64,000 nt of DNA from Buchnera aphidicola (Brachycaudus tragopogonis) (GCF_964059175.1 NZ_OZ060418.1:372001-436000), one strand, 5' to 3'. Shown: positions 9,598-20,525, numbered from the stretch's first letter. The notes: generated by a model not told the origin, from the letters alone. Numbers and translations: made by a program.

Positions 9598-12321
9598 TTA
9601 TATTTTAGGTTTAGCAGCAGGAGAATAAGAAAAATTTGTTGCAGAATGCGCCCCCGCAGATTTTTTTATCTTAATATTTAATCGCATTAAAAAAGAATTA
9701 GAATCAATATTTTTATTATTTTCTTTTAAGAACGTATCTTCAGAAATTTTTGTTACTGGAGCGCTTGATTGATTTTTTTTATTAGATATTAATACATCTT
9801 TTTCTTGAAAAATCAGTTTATATTTATATTTTTTATTTTTTTTAATTGCATTCAAATTTTTATATTTTTTGTAGGGATGAATTATAGTTGTTGTTTTTTT
9901 GATTGTAGAATTACAATTATTGACTACTTTATTTTCCAATTTTTTTTCTAAAAATATTTGATTTTGAATAAAATGTTTTTTTTCTAAAATAGATGGTATA
10001 TTCGATATTTTCCTAAAACTATTTTTTTTACTTTTTTTTGTTTTATTTAATAAAAAAATAGGATCTTGAATCCACAACTTACTTAAAGACAACTCTGATG
10101 AAAAAACTGAAGACATCACAAATATAGGAAATTGCATAGGATAAGTATTTAAAAAAATATTGTTGATAATCTCGTTTTTTAATATTTTAGGTTTTTCACA
10201 ATCTCGATAAAATATACCATTATTAATGATATTTTTTCTATTCAATTCATTTAAAACATTTTTTTTTAAAATTTTTTTTTCGTTAATATTATTTTTTTTA
10301 TTACAGTTATTAAATTTTTTTAAAGAAAAAGCATAATTATTTTTCATAATTTTTGAATTTAAATCTTTTAAATAAAAATTATTAAAGTTGTTACTAATAA
10401 CATTTAATTTATTATATTTTTTTTCTCTAGCATTATCTAAAGATATATCTTTTTTTTCAAATGATTCTGATAATGTTCTTGTCTTTTTTTTATTACCAGC
10501 ATGATGTTTTTTTTTTAAATAAATTTTATTTTTACTTTGAACACTATTTTTTTTAATAACTTTGCGTGTCATTAAAATATTTTTGATTAAAAAAGAACTT
10601 TTTATCCAGGATATTATTTTAAAAATAAAATTGTTATTAAATAATCTTACACTTTGATTATCACAATTATTTTTTTGAAAATTTTTTTCTTTTTTTATTT
10701 TTTTTACATGATGATTAAAAATATTCGAATTTTTTAAATGCAACGTTTTTTTTTCTTTTTTTTCAATTTCATTTTCTTTTAAAATATGTATAACTTTTCT
10801 TTTTCGAGTAGTAGAAAGAGCATAGCTCATTGAATTTATGTTTTCACCTTTTCTTATTCTAGAAACAGAATAATGTGGAGTTTTCATATTTTTACTAGGA
10901 ACAATAATAGTTTTTCCTCCAGCTTGACGTTTTTCAATAGCATGTACTGCATCTCTTTTTTCATTCAATAAATAACAAGCTATTTCTATAGGAACAATAG
11001 CATGTACTTGATAAGTATTTTCTTTAAGAGCTTCTTCTTCAATCAGACGCAAAATCGATAAAGACAACGACTCATTATCTCTAATAGTCCCTGTTCCTGT
11101 ACATCTTGGACAAATATGATGACTAGATTCACCTAAAGAAGAACTCAATCTTTGTCTAGACATTTCTAATAATCCAAATTTAGAAATCTGACCAATTTGA
11201 ATACGTGCTCTATCTTCACGTGTAATTTCACGCAATCTATTTTCAACCGCTTTCTGATGACTGATAGGTGTCATATCTATAAAATCAATTACAATTAAGC
11301 CTCCTAAATCTCTTAAACGTAATTGACGAGAAATCTCATCCACTGCTTCGATATTAGTATTGAATGCTGTAGATTCAATATCCATACCACTTGTAGAACG
11401 AGCAGAGTTAATATCAATAGCAGTCAATGCTTCTGTAGTATCAACCATAATTGAACCACCAGAAGGCAATCTTACTTGTCTTTGAAAAGCAGAATTTATC
11501 TGTGTTTCAATTTGAAAATAACTAAAAAGTGGTATTTCTCCAGTATATAATTTAATTTTATTAATAAAATCTGGACGTCCTAAAAAAGTAATATGTTCAC
11601 GAGCAATATCTAATATTTCAGGATTATCAATTAAAATTTCTCCAATATCTTGACGTAAATAATCTCTAAAAGCTCGTACAATGACATTGCTTTCTTGATG
11701 AATTAAAAATGGTGCTGTTCGATTTTTAGCTATTATTTGAATTGTTTCCCAATGTTGCAATCTCAGTGATAAATCCCATTTTAAAGATTCTATCGATTTT
11801 CCTGCACCAGCAGTTCGAATAATTAAGCTCATATCTTCAGGTAATTGTAAAGAAGATAATAATTCTTTTAAAAGTATTCTATCATTTCCTTCAATTCTTC
11901 TCGATATTCCACCAGATTTAGGGTTATTCGGCATAAGAACTAAATAACTTCCTGCCAAACTAATAAAGGTAGTTAAAGCTGCACCCTTTTTACCTCGTTC
12001 TTCTTTATTTATTTGAATAATAACTTCTTGACCCTCTTCTAAAACATCTTTAATATTTAAACGTGAATTATTGACATATTTTTCTGGAAAATAATTTTTA
12101 GAGATTTCCCTTAGTGGTAAAAAACCATGTTTTTCTTCACCATAATCTACAAATGCAGCTTCTAGACTAGGTTCAATTCGAGTAATTTTTCCTTTATATA
12201 TATTTGATTTTTTTTGTTCTGATCCAGAATTTTCTATATCAAGATCATATAAACGTTGACCATCAACAAGAGCTACACGCAACTCTTCCTGTTGAGTCGC
12301 ATTAATTAACATTCTTTTCAT
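9598..12321 (-). CDS. rne: RNase E, endoribonuclease and degradosome scaffold
   Basis: The start is the ATG at 12321 ([21 protein letters not shown], matching E. coli); in-frame codons back to 12405 have no family match. This gives 907 residues against 1061. Residues 1 to about 530 align without gaps to my recollection of E. coli: S1 domain near 35-120, metal-binding Asp303 (AIDINSAR) and Asp346 (VIDFID), and the Zn-link CPRC at 404-407. The tail is Lys/Asn-rich with long A runs prone to slippage, yet keeps three islands: an amphipathic [14 protein letters not shown] (567-580), YPMQFPIF...KLWIQDPIF (727-756) and a terminal [20 protein letters not shown]. These resemble the membrane, enolase and PNPase contact sites. 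It cuts mRNA and processes rRNA/tRNA at the inner membrane. Confidence 0.97.
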   Translation of the reverse strand: MKRMLINATQQEELRVALVDGQRLYDLDIENSGSEQKKSNIYKGKITRIEPSLEAAFVDYGEEKHGFLPLREISKNYFPEKYVNNSRLNIKDVLEEGQEVIIQINKEERGKKGAALTTFISLAGSYLVLMPNNPKSGGISRRIEGNDRILLKELLSSLQLPEDMSLIIRTAGAGKSIESLKWDLSLRLQHWETIQIIAKNRTAPFLIHQESNVIVRAFRDYLRQDIGEILIDNPEILDIAREHITFLGRPDFINKIKLYTGEIPLFSYFQIETQINSAFQRQVRLPSGGSIMVDTTEALTAIDINSARSTSGMDIESTAFNTNIEAVDEISRQLRLRDLGGLIVIDFIDMTPISHQKAVENRLREITREDRARIQIGQISKFGLLEMSRQRLSSSLGESSHHICPRCTGTGTIRDNESLSLSILRLIEEEALKENTYQVHAIVPIEIACYLLNEKRDAVHAIEKRQAGGKTIIVPSKNMKTPHYSVSRIRKGENINSMSYALSTTRKRKVIHILKENEIEKKEKKTLHLKNSNIFNHHVKKIKKEKNFQKNNCDNQSVRLFNNNFIFKIISWIKSSFLIKNILMTRKVIKKNSVQSKNKIYLKKKHHAGNKKKTRTLSESFEKKDISLDNAREKKYNKLNVISNNFNNFYLKDLNSKIMKNNYAFSLKKFNNCNKKNNINEKKILKKNVLNELNRKNIINNGIFYRDCEKPKILKNEIINNIFLNTYPMQFPIFVMSSVFSSELSLSKLWIQDPIFLLNKTKKSKKNSFRKISNIPSILEKKHFIQNQIFLEKKLENKVVNNCNSTIKKTTTIIHPYKKYKNLNAIKKNKKYKYKLIFQEKDVLISNKKNQSSAPVTKISEDTFLKENNKNIDSNSFLMRLNIKIKKSAGAHSATNFSYSPAAKPKI

Positions 12322-12639
12322 TATAACTTTTTCTCTCTTATTTTTATAAATAAGTAAATACATCAACAGGAAATATAAACTGTAAAAAAAATAATTTATT
12401 ATCATATTATGACTTTTATTTGAAATACCTATAAAAATAAGTTTTTTATAAAAAATTTAAATAAAAAGAATTTCAAAATATAAATACATAAAAAATTAGT
12501 ATATATACAAAATATATTTTTTAAAAAATTTTTAATACTATATTTTAATAGTAATAAATTTAATTAATATATTTATATCAATAATTATATTATAATAAAT
12601 AAAAATTAAAAAAATTAACGAAAAATAGAGATTTTTTTA
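12322..12639. other. Divergent rne/rluC spacer
   Basis: This stretch is almost pure A+T. It must contain the rne 5' leader and promoters for both genes. TATAAT at 12591-12596 could be a -10 for rluC, but no good -35 is placed 16-18 bases upstream. I see no conserved counterpart of the structured E. coli rne leader and no ORF with a family match. Confidence 0.3.
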
Positions 12640-13584
12640 ATGAAATACAAAATTCTACCGGTATCTATTATATATATTAACGAAAACATGATAAATCAAC
12701 GATTAGATAACTTCATGCATAGTCGATTTAAAAATATACCTAAAAGCATGATTTATCGAATTATTAGAACAGGTAAAATTCGAATTAATAAAAAAAGAAT
12801 ATCACCACATTATAAGTTAAAAATTGGAGATATGCTGAGAATTCCACCGATAAGGTTATCATATTATTCAAAAAATACTTTTTTTCCCTTAGAACATGCT
12901 ACAGTTTTATTAAATAGCATTTTATATGAAGATAACGATTTATTAATTATTAATAAACCTTCAGGAATAGCAGTACATGGAGGAAGTGGACTAAATTTTG
13001 GAGTTATAGAATATTTCCGAAAGTTGCGTCCACTAGATAAATTTCTTGAACTTGTTCATCGTATTGATCGTGAAACATCAGGTGTTTTAATATTAGCAAA
13101 AAAACGCGTATCTTTAACATTTCTACATGAACAATTAAGAGAAAAAAAAATTAAAAAAGAATATATAGCATTAGTACATGGTGCTTGGCCCTTTCAAATC
13201 AAAAAAATTACCGAACCTCTATTAAAAACAAAATTACACAATAAACAAAGAAAAGTTTTAGTAGACTCTATTGGTAAACCTTCACAAACTTATTTTACAA
13301 TAAAAAAACGATTCTCTTCATCAACTTTACTTTCAATTGTACCAAAAACTGGTCGAACACATCAAATTCGTGTACATACTGCACATATCGGACACCCTAT
13401 ATTATTTGATAAACGTTATGGGGAAAATAGTTTAGATAATAATATAAAAAATAAAACTAATATTAACAGACTCTTACTACATTCATCTGTAATTCATTTT
13501 ATTCATCCTAAAAATGGTAAAGAAATTTGTATAAAAGCACCTTTAGATTCAGATTTTAAAATGATCTTAAATACTATAATATAG
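12640..13584 (+). CDS. rluC: RluC, 23S rRNA pseudouridine synthase
   Basis: The 314-residue protein (about 319 in E. coli) has an N-terminal S4 RNA-binding domain (about residues 15-75, QRLDNFMHSRF...) and an RluA-type catalytic domain. The signature HRIDRETSGVLILAK contains the catalytic Asp, and KTGRTHQIRVH closes the active site. RluC modifies positions 955, 2504 and 2580 of E. coli 23S rRNA. It is divergent from rne, as in E. coli. The next E. coli genes (maf/yceD) are missing before rpmF. Confidence 0.94.
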   Translation: MKYKILPVSIIYINENMINQRLDNFMHSRFKNIPKSMIYRIIRTGKIRINKKRISPHYKLKIGDMLRIPPIRLSYYSKNTFFPLEHATVLLNSILYEDNDLLIINKPSGIAVHGGSGLNFGVIEYFRKLRPLDKFLELVHRIDRETSGVLILAKKRVSLTFLHEQLREKKIKKEYIALVHGAWPFQIKKITEPLLKTKLHNKQRKVLVDSIGKPSQTYFTIKKRFSSSTLLSIVPKTGRTHQIRVHTAHIGHPILFDKRYGENSLDNNIKNKTNINRLLLHSSVIHFIHPKNGKEICIKAPLDSDFKMILNTII

Positions 13585-13677
13585 TTTATCAAAAATATTT
13601 CTATTTAAAAAAAAATATTTTTTATATTCATTCTAATACATTAATTGTTTTAATACATTTAAAAGAGAAAAAATAAT

Positions 13678-13842
13678 ATGGCTGTTCAAAAAAATAAACC
13701 TACTCGTTCTAAAAGAGGAATGAGACGTGCTCATGATTCTTTAACAGAACCAACTCTATCTATAGATAAATTTTCTGGAGAAACTCATATCAGACATCAT
13801 ATTACTCTTAATGGTTATTATAAAGGCAAAAAAGTTATTTAA
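13678..13842 (+). CDS. rpmF: Ribosomal protein L32
   Basis: A 54-residue ORF begins [20 protein letters not shown], an unmistakable L32 N-terminus, and ends in [12 protein letters not shown]. coli L32 has about 57 residues. L32 is a small basic protein of the large subunit. In E. coli it leads the rpmF-plsX-fabH-fabD operon; here plsX and fabH are deleted and a strong terminator separates rpmF from fabD. AGAGAAA lies before the ATG. Confidence 0.96.
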   Translation: MAVQKNKPTRSKRGMRRAHDSLTEPTLSIDKFSGETHIRHHITLNGYYKGKKVI

Positions 13843-13850
13843 AAAAATTC

Positions 13851-13885
13851 AAAAAATAGTGCTTATTTAACAAGCACTATTTTTT
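13851..13885 (+). terminator. Intrinsic terminator after rpmF
   Basis: A 14-bp perfect stem with core AGTGCTT/AAGCACT, a 7-base loop (13865-13871) and a T-rich right arm begins 8 bases after the rpmF stop. It uncouples rpmF from fabD, unlike the E. coli operon. Confidence 0.85.
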
Positions 13886-14051
13886 ATAAAAAACCACTTT
13901 TATTTTAAATTTAAATAATATTTTTTATATAATTAAATAAATCAATTTTGAAAATATACATATATTTTTATATTTTTAAAAACGTAAAAAAGATAAAAAA
14001 AATCTATAATGATATTGTCTTATCCTATATCGTTAAAATAAGGTAATTATA

Positions 14052-15002
14052 ATGACCTTTTTTGCAATGTTATTTCCAGGACAAGGTGCGCAATATATAG
14101 GTATGTTATCTTCATTTTTGTACAAAAATAATAATATATTTAAATATACCTTTGACGAAGCATCTCATTATATTCGTTTTAATTTATTAAAATTGATAGA
14201 AGAAGGACCTCATAAAAAACTAAATCAAAGCAAATATGCTCAGGTAGCAATATTGACTTCATCTGTATCAATATATCGTCTCTGGCATAATAAAAATGGA
14301 AGACCTCCATCATTAATGTCTGGACATAGCCTTGGAGAATATTCTGCTCTTGTATGCTCTGATTCAATAAAATTTTCTGATGCATTAAAAATTGTTTTTC
14401 TGCGAGGTATATTGATGCAAAAAATAACTATAAACCGTCCAAGTTTAATGCAAGCAATTATTAATATAGACCAAAAAATAGTTAAAAAAGCATGTTTTAT
14501 GGCTTCAAGCAAAAAAGTAGTATCTTTAGCAAGTGTAAATTCTTATAATCAAAGCGTTATTTCTGGTGACAAATCTGCTGTATATAAAGTTAGTGAATAC
14601 TGTAAAAAGTTGGGTGCTCGACATGTATTTAATTTAAATATTAATATACCTGCACATTCTAAATTAATGCAACCAATAGCTGAAAAATTAAAAAATATAT
14701 TAAAAGTTATTACTATAAAAAAACCAAAAATTCCAATAATTAATAATGTTGATGTAAAAATTGAAAAATCTAGTAATAAAATTAAAAATGCATTAATTAA
14801 GCAAATGTATAGTACAGTTAGATGGAAAGAAATTATAGATTTAATACAATTAAAACAAATTTTTACCATGATTGAAATAGGACCTAATAAAATATTAACT
14901 AACTTAAATAAAAAAAACAAAAAGATTATTTCATTAAGCACAAACAATTTAAAAAATTTTTTAATAACATTTCAAACAATTAACAAAGGAATTAATGAAT
15001 AA
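14052..15002 (+). CDS. fabD: FabD, malonyl-CoA:ACP transacylase
   Basis: At 316 residues it is slightly longer than E. coli FabD (about 309). The catalytic motif GHSLGE holds Ser93 and the downstream NIPAHS supplies the His of the dyad; LFPGQGAQ is at the N-terminus. It loads malonyl groups onto ACP for chain elongation. AAGG at 14040-14043 sets the ATG. Its stop overlaps fabG by 8 bases. TATAAT at 14005-14010 may be its -10 element. Confidence 0.96.
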   Translation: MTFFAMLFPGQGAQYIGMLSSFLYKNNNIFKYTFDEASHYIRFNLLKLIEEGPHKKLNQSKYAQVAILTSSVSIYRLWHNKNGRPPSLMSGHSLGEYSALVCSDSIKFSDALKIVFLRGILMQKITINRPSLMQAIINIDQKIVKKACFMASSKKVVSLASVNSYNQSVISGDKSAVYKVSEYCKKLGARHVFNLNINIPAHSKLMQPIAEKLKNILKVITIKKPKIPIINNVDVKIEKSSNKIKNALIKQMYSTVRWKEIIDLIQLKQIFTMIEIGPNKILTNLNKKNKKIISLSTNNLKNFLITFQTINKGINE

Positions 15003-15729
15003 AAACAAAAAAACTGCATTAATTACAGGTGCGAATCGTGGGATAGGAAAGGCCATCGCAAAAAAACTAATTACAAAAGGTATACAAATTATTGGTACAT
15101 CTACTACACAAAATGGCGTCGATATAATTAATAATTATGCAAAAGAGAACGGATTTGGTTTTATTTTAAATTTAAAAAATAGCAACACAATTATAAAGAT
15201 AATACAAAACATTTGTGAAGAAAAATATCCTATTGATATACTGATTAATAATGCAGGAATAAAAGAAGATAAATTATTAGTTAGTATGAATTCCACAGAA
15301 TGGGAAAAAGTAATTCAAATAAATTTAACATCAATATTTTATCTTGTAAAATCAGTAATTCGTCCTATGATCAAGAAAAGAAAAGGACGAATTATTACTA
15401 TTAGCTCTATCATTGCTTATACCGGAAATAAAGGACAAGTTAATTATAGTAGTTCAAAATCAGGACTTATAGGATTCCATAAATCGCTAGCATTAGAAGT
15501 AGCATCTAAAGGTATTACTGTCAATATTGTTGCACCAGGTTTTATTCAAACAGATTTCACAAGCACATTAAATACAACACAGTATCAAAAATATTTATCT
15601 CAAATACCTATGAAAAGACCAGGAAACACTGAAGAAGTAGCTCATGCTGTAGCATTTTTAGCTTCAGAAAAAGCATCTTATATTACAGGTCATACATTAC
15701 ATATAAATGGTGGTATGTATATGATATAA
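14995..15729 (+). CDS. fabG: FabG, 3-oxoacyl-ACP reductase
   Basis: A 244-residue short-chain dehydrogenase, the same length as E. coli FabG. It has the NADPH-binding TGANRGIGKA (11-20), NNAG (85-88) and the catalytic Ser138, Tyr151 and Lys155 (NYSSSK). It carries out the first reduction of fatty-acid elongation on ACP-bound substrates. It overlaps fabD and precedes acpP, so the three are one unit. Confidence 0.97.
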   Translation: MNKNKKTALITGANRGIGKAIAKKLITKGIQIIGTSTTQNGVDIINNYAKENGFGFILNLKNSNTIIKIIQNICEEKYPIDILINNAGIKEDKLLVSMNSTEWEKVIQINLTSIFYLVKSVIRPMIKKRKGRIITISSIIAYTGNKGQVNYSSSKSGLIGFHKSLALEVASKGITVNIVAPGFIQTDFTSTLNTTQYQKYLSQIPMKRPGNTEEVAHAVAFLASEKASYITGHTLHINGGMYMI

Positions 15730-15790
15730 TATTCTTATCTCTTATTAATTTATACAATCTTATATCAAAATAAAATGGAATATTTTAAAT

Positions 15791-16030
15791 ATGAACAATA
15801 TCGAAAAACGTATAAAAAAAATAATTACTGAAAAATTAGATATAAAAGAAGAAGAAATTTTTAACACTGCTTCTTTTGTTAATGATCTTGGTGCCGATTC
15901 TCTTGATATAGTAGAGTTAATTATGTCTTTAGAAGAGGAATTTAATATTGAAATATCAGACGAAGAAGCAGAAACAATCAATACCATACAACAATCAATT
16001 GATTATGTTAAAAATCGTGTATCAAAATAA
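15791..16030 (+). CDS. acpP: AcpP, acyl carrier protein
   Basis: This acidic 79-residue protein carries [12 protein letters not shown], where Ser37 receives 4'-phosphopantetheine (Ser36 in mature E. coli ACP). Helix 2 and the [12 protein letters not shown] segment are standard. ACP shuttles acyl chains between FabD, FabG and the other Fab enzymes. In E. coli, fabF, pabC and mltG follow; here the next gene is tmk, about 97 bases away. Confidence 0.97.
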   Translation: MNNIEKRIKKIITEKLDIKEEEIFNTASFVNDLGADSLDIVELIMSLEEEFNIEISDEEAETINTIQQSIDYVKNRVSK

Positions 16031-16127
16031 AAGAATAAATTATTCATCTATTTATTTTTATAAAAAATAATCTAGTACAAATTAGATATAATTGAAATTA
16101 TATCAATAAATTGTTAAAAATAAAAAA

Positions 16128-16766
16128 ATGAAAAATAATAAATTTATTGTAATCGAAGGATTAGAAGGCGCAGGTAAAACTAATGCTAGTATGTGTATTA
16201 AAAATACATTAAATCAAAAAAACATTAAAAACATAATATTAGTACGTCAACCAGGTAGTACACCTATTGCAGAAAAAATTAGAAAATTAATAAAAAATAA
16301 ATTTGACTCAGACGAATTAACTAAAGAAACAGAATTATTATTAATATATGCGGCAAGAATACAATTAGTTAAAAAAATAATTAAACCAGCATTGAAAAAT
16401 GGCATGTGGGTCATTTCTGATCGTCATGATTTATCTTCTTTAGCTTATCAAGGTGGTGGATTAGGTATTAAAAAAAAAATAATATCTCAATTAAAAAATT
16501 TATTTTTAAAAGATTTTGTTCCAGATTTAACTGTTTATTTAGATGTAGCTCCAAAAATTGGTCTAAAAAGAGCATTAAAAAGAAATACATTAGATCGTAT
16601 TGAATGCAGAAGTTTAAACTTTTTTAAAAAAACTAGAAAGATTTATTTAAAAAACATATCATTAGATAAAAAAATAATTAAGATTAACGCTAATCTAAAC
16701 ATTGATACTGTTAATAAGAATATTGAAAAAAAAATATCAAATTGGCTTCAGAAAAAAAATATATGA
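16128..16766 (+). CDS. tmk: Thymidylate kinase
   Basis: The 212-residue protein has the P-loop GLEGAGKT near residue 10, the DR motif in VISDRHDLSSLAYQGGG, and the LID region with RALKRN. It phosphorylates dTMP to dTDP for DNA synthesis. Its length equals the E. coli enzyme (213). The TGA overlaps the holB ATG in an ATGA, so the genes are coupled. Confidence 0.96.
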   Translation: MKNNKFIVIEGLEGAGKTNASMCIKNTLNQKNIKNIILVRQPGSTPIAEKIRKLIKNKFDSDELTKETELLLIYAARIQLVKKIIKPALKNGMWVISDRHDLSSLAYQGGGLGIKKKIISQLKNLFLKDFVPDLTVYLDVAPKIGLKRALKRNTLDRIECRSLNFFKKTRKIYLKNISLDKKIIKINANLNIDTVNKNIEKKISNWLQKKNI

Positions 16767-17755
16767 AATTATATCCCTGGCTAATAAAACCATACAATAA
16801 TATTGTTCAACAACATATAAAAAAAAAAGCTCATCATGCTGTTTTGATTAAAACACAACGAGGAATAGGAGTATCTTTATTAATTTGGTTTATTAGTAGA
16901 TGGATTTTGTGTCTTAAACCTGTAGGAACAAAATTTTGCAATGAATGTCATGGATGTAAATTAATGTCTTTTAAAAGTCATCCAGATTGGTATTATTTTC
17001 AATCTGAAAAAAATAATTTTTTTAATATTGATTATATACGTATTATTAATGAAAAAATATTTACATGTTCACGACAGGGTGGATCTAAAATAATTTTTTT
17101 ACCTGATACTGAAAAATTGACAGAATCAGCAGCTAATGCTTTTTTAAAAACATTAGAAGAGCCTCCAAAAAGAACTTGGTTTTTTCTAGTTGATTATAAA
17201 AATTTAAATTTACATTCCACATTGAATAGTCGTTGTCTAATATATCAATTATTTGCTCCAGATGAGAAAGATAGTTTAAATTGGTTAAAAAACAATACAG
17301 ATAAAAAAAACAGATCATGTTTAACTGCATTACGAATTAATCAAGGCCTGCCTATATCTGCAAAAAAATTTATTAATGGAGAAATATGGATAGAAAGAAT
17401 AAATTTTTATAAATGTTTGTTTAATGCTTTTAAAAATAAAAATCTATTAAATATTTTACCAAAACTAAATAAAAAAAATAGTACAATTCAAATTAATTGG
17501 ATATGTTTTTTACTCTTAGATTCTATTAAATTTAATTTAAATCAAAAAAAACATTTAATAAATCTTGATCAAATAAAATTAATTCAATTTCTTTCTTTTA
17601 ATTATACACATGTTATTTTAGATATTAGTATTCGTACTTGGATGAAATGTCAATACAGACTAATACAAATATCTGGAATTAATCATGAATTGTTATTATT
17701 AGAACAACTGCTAAAATGGGAAAAAATATTAAATATAGAATTTTTACAAACATAA
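16763..17755 (+). CDS. holB: HolB, DNA polymerase III delta-prime subunit
   Basis: I start at the ATG in the ATGA overlap with tmk, giving 330 residues beginning MKLYPWL (E. coli MRWYPWL, about 334). A TTG seven codons upstream is unnecessary. The zinc module C-x8-C-x2-C-x2-C (around KFCNECHGCKLM) is intact, and the sensor-like FLKTLEEPPKRTWFF is conserved. As in E. coli delta-prime, no functional Walker A is present (KTQRGIGVSL). It is the rigid stator of the clamp loader. Confidence 0.94.
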   Translation: MKLYPWLIKPYNNIVQQHIKKKAHHAVLIKTQRGIGVSLLIWFISRWILCLKPVGTKFCNECHGCKLMSFKSHPDWYYFQSEKNNFFNIDYIRIINEKIFTCSRQGGSKIIFLPDTEKLTESAANAFLKTLEEPPKRTWFFLVDYKNLNLHSTLNSRCLIYQLFAPDEKDSLNWLKNNTDKKNRSCLTALRINQGLPISAKKFINGEIWIERINFYKCLFNAFKNKNLLNILPKLNKKNSTIQINWICFLLLDSIKFNLNQKKHLINLDQIKLIQFLSFNYTHVILDISIRTWMKCQYRLIQISGINHELLLLEQLLKWEKILNIEFLQT

Positions 17756-17787
17756 TAAAGTGATACAAATAAAAAAGAGATTAAATT

Positions 17788-18594
17788 ATGTTCTTGATTG
17801 ACTCACATTGTCATATTGATCGATTAAATTATAATTTATTACATAAAAATATAGAAGATGTATTAAATAAATCATTTAATAATAATGTAAAACAATTTTT
17901 AACTGTATCAACTTCTATAAATAATTTTTATAAAATCAAAAATTTATGTCAAAAATACATTTCAATTTTTTATTCTTGTGGAATTCATCCTTTAAATTGT
18001 GAAAAAGAATTGATTAATTTTTATACAATAAAAAGTATTTTTAAAAAAATAGAAGATTTGTCTTCTGATGAACGCGTAATAGCACTAGGGGAAACCGGGT
18101 TAGATTATTTCTATTCATCTGACAATAAAAATATTCAAAAAAAATTTTTTAGAGAACACATTCGAGCTGCAATAAGATTAAAAAAACCAATTATAGTACA
18201 TTCTCGTCATGCCATCGATGATACTATAAAAATACTACAAGAAGAAAAAGCAGAAAAATGCCAGGGAATATTACATTCATTTACTGAAAATTATAATTCA
18301 GCACGTAAATTATTAGATATAGGTTTTTATATTTCTTTTTCTGGAATTATTACTTTTAAAAACTCTGGAGAGTTAGAAACTACATTAAAAAAAATACCAT
18401 TAGAACGTTTATTAATAGAAACAGATTCACCATATTTATCACCTGTTCCCTATCGAGGAAAAGAAAATCAACCTTCATATTTATTTGAAATAGCAAAAAA
18501 AATTTCTATATTAAAAAAAGAAAACGTAGAAAAAATATCAAAAATTACAAGAAAAAACTTTTATACATTATTTAATGTACAAAAAATTTTATGA
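17788..18594 (+). CDS. ycfH: YcfH, TatD-family metal-dependent hydrolase
   Basis: The 268-residue TIM-barrel protein shows the family's metal ligands: HCH at residues 7-9, GETGLDY in the middle, [12 protein letters not shown] and the late [10 protein letters not shown]. coli YcfH has about 265 residues, and TatD relatives act as 3'-5' DNases. The physiological substrate is unsettled. It sits between holB and ptsG, as in E. coli. Confidence 0.9.
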   Translation: MFLIDSHCHIDRLNYNLLHKNIEDVLNKSFNNNVKQFLTVSTSINNFYKIKNLCQKYISIFYSCGIHPLNCEKELINFYTIKSIFKKIEDLSSDERVIALGETGLDYFYSSDNKNIQKKFFREHIRAAIRLKKPIIVHSRHAIDDTIKILQEEKAEKCQGILHSFTENYNSARKLLDIGFYISFSGIITFKNSGELETTLKKIPLERLLIETDSPYLSPVPYRGKENQPSYLFEIAKKISILKKENVEKISKITRKNFYTLFNVQKIL

Positions 18595-18718
18595 TAACTT
18601 TGTAACAAACTTGTTGAATTTAAAAAAAAATTTTAATTTTAATTTCTTTTCTTTAAAGAAAGAAAACATTGAAATAAAAAACGTATTATATATACAATAT
18701 ATTTAGGAGTGTTTTAAT

Positions 18719-20161
18719 ATGTTTAAAAACACATTTGCCAATCTCCAAAAAATTGGCAAATCACTAATGTTGCCTGTTTCTGTACTACCTATTGCAGGAA
18801 TATTGCTTGGCATAGGATCTGCTCACTTTAGTTTATTACCTGATATTATTTCTCAAATAATGGCTCAAACAGGAGGTTCTGTATTTAGTAATATGCCTTT
18901 AATTTTTGCAATTGGTGTAGCTCTTGGTTTTACTAACAATGATGGTGTTGCAGCTTTAGCTGCAGTGGTTGCTTATGGTATTTTAATACAAACATTATCT
19001 GTAGTCGAACCAATAATTTTGCATACTACTATTGATGTTATTCAAAATAAGCATCTTGCTGATACTGGTATACTAGGAGGTATTATTTCAGGTGCAATTG
19101 CAGCATATATGTTTAACAAATTTTATCGTATCCAATTACCTGAATACTTAGGTTTTTTTGCTGGAAAAAGATTCGTACCTATTATTTCAGGATTATTTGC
19201 AATATTTATCGGATTAATATTATCTATAATATGGCCTCCTATTGGACATAGTATTCAAATTTTTTCTCAATGGGCTGCTTATCAAAATCCCATTCTTGCT
19301 TTTGGACTTTATGGATTAGTAGAAAGAGCATTAGTACCATTTGGTTTACATCATATATGGAATGTACCATTCCAAATGCAAATTGGAGAATATACTAATG
19401 CCGCAGGACAAGTATTTCATGGAGACATTGCACGATATATGGCTGGAGACACTACAGCGGGAAATTTATCAGGAGGTTTCATTTTTAAAATGTATGGTTT
19501 ACCTGGCGCTGCTTTAGCAATTTGGCATTCTGCTAAAAAAGAAAATAAAAGTAAAATAGGTAGTATTATGGTTTCGGCAGCATTAACTGCTTTTTTAACA
19601 GGTATTACTGAGCCAATTGAATTTTCATTTATTATTGTAGCACCAGTATTATATGTTATTCATTCTATTTTAGCTGGATTATCTTTTCCTTTATGCATTT
19701 TTTTAGACATGCGAGCAGGAACAAGCTTTTCACATGGATTTATAGATTTTATAGTATTAAGTGGAAATAGTCATCATATATTTTTCTTTCCAATTATTGG
19801 TATACTTTATGGATTACTATACTATAGTATTTTCTATTTATTAATAACTCGTTTTGATTTAAATACACCAGGGCGAGAAAAAAATAAAAATACTATCTTG
19901 TCAAAAAGCAATATTGAAATAGCACCATATATTGTTCAAGCTTTAGGTGGAAAAAATAACATTAAAAATTTAGATGCATGTATTACTAGACTGAGAATTA
20001 CTGTTTTTGAAATCAAACAAGTGAATAAAGAAGATTTACACAATCTTGGCGCAGCAGGAATAATTATATCAGGATCAGGAATACAAGCTGTTTTTGGTAC
20101 TAGATCTGAAAATATTAAAACTGCTATAGATATATATATAAAAAAAAACATTATATCTTAA
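18719..20161 (+). CDS. ptsG: PtsG, glucose-specific PTS enzyme IICB
   Basis: The 480-residue protein has an N-terminal IIC membrane domain (roughly 1-385, about eight to ten hydrophobic segments, starting [20 protein letters not shown]) and a C-terminal IIB domain. Cys421 in DACITRLR is the phosphorylation site, at the same number as in E. coli. It imports and phosphorylates glucose using EI, HPr and IIA(Glc). AGGAG precedes the ATG, and TTGAAA (18669) with TACAAT (18693) 18 bases on may be its promoter. Confidence 0.96.
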   Translation: MFKNTFANLQKIGKSLMLPVSVLPIAGILLGIGSAHFSLLPDIISQIMAQTGGSVFSNMPLIFAIGVALGFTNNDGVAALAAVVAYGILIQTLSVVEPIILHTTIDVIQNKHLADTGILGGIISGAIAAYMFNKFYRIQLPEYLGFFAGKRFVPIISGLFAIFIGLILSIIWPPIGHSIQIFSQWAAYQNPILAFGLYGLVERALVPFGLHHIWNVPFQMQIGEYTNAAGQVFHGDIARYMAGDTTAGNLSGGFIFKMYGLPGAALAIWHSAKKENKSKIGSIMVSAALTAFLTGITEPIEFSFIIVAPVLYVIHSILAGLSFPLCIFLDMRAGTSFSHGFIDFIVLSGNSHHIFFFPIIGILYGLLYYSIFYLLITRFDLNTPGREKNKNTILSKSNIEIAPYIVQALGGKNNIKNLDACITRLRITVFEIKQVNKEDLHNLGAAGIIISGSGIQAVFGTRSENIKTAIDIYIKKNIIS

Positions 20162-20180
20162 AATAAAGGAATTTTTTATC

Positions 20181-20525
20181 ATGAAACATGAATCACTTTT
20201 TCAAGACATCATTAATAAAAAAACACCAGAAAATATTATTTATCAAGATACAATAGTGACAGCATTTAAAGATATAAATCCTAAAGCTCCAGTGCATATA
20301 TTAATTGTACCTAATATTTTTATTTCATCATTAAATGAGATTAATGAAAAAAACAAAGACATTTTAGCACATATGTTTTCTATTGCTATAAAAATTGCTA
20401 AACAAAAAAAAATTAGTAAAGAAGGATATAAAATAATTGTTAATTGTAATAAGAATGGAGGACAAGAAATAAATTATCTTCATATGCATTTATTAGGCGG
20501 AAAAAAATTAAATTCATTATATTAA
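20181..20525 (+). CDS. hinT: HinT, histidine-triad purine phosphoramidase
   Basis: The 114-residue protein aligns along its length with E. coli HinT (119). His39 and the His101-Met-His103 pair are retained (LHMHLLGG), and His101 would be the nucleophile. The first His of the triad is Tyr99, and the C-terminal tail that follows LLGG in E. coli is cut to seven residues. HIT proteins hydrolyse adenosine phosphoramidates. Activity could be reduced. It follows ptsG by 19 bases. Confidence 0.92.
   Translation: MKHESLFQDIINKKTPENIIYQDTIVTAFKDINPKAPVHILIVPNIFISSLNEINEKNKDILAHMFSIAIKIAKQKKISKEGYKIIVNCNKNGGQEINYLHMHLLGGKKLNSLY

Noticed and set aside
12322-12405. N-terminal extension of RNase E from an upstream ATG
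   Set aside because: The E. coli-like start [11 protein letters not shown] lies at 12321; the extension has no match.
16763-17755. Missing Walker A motif in HolB as a defect
   Set aside because: E. coli delta-prime also lacks a functional P-loop, so this is normal for the family.
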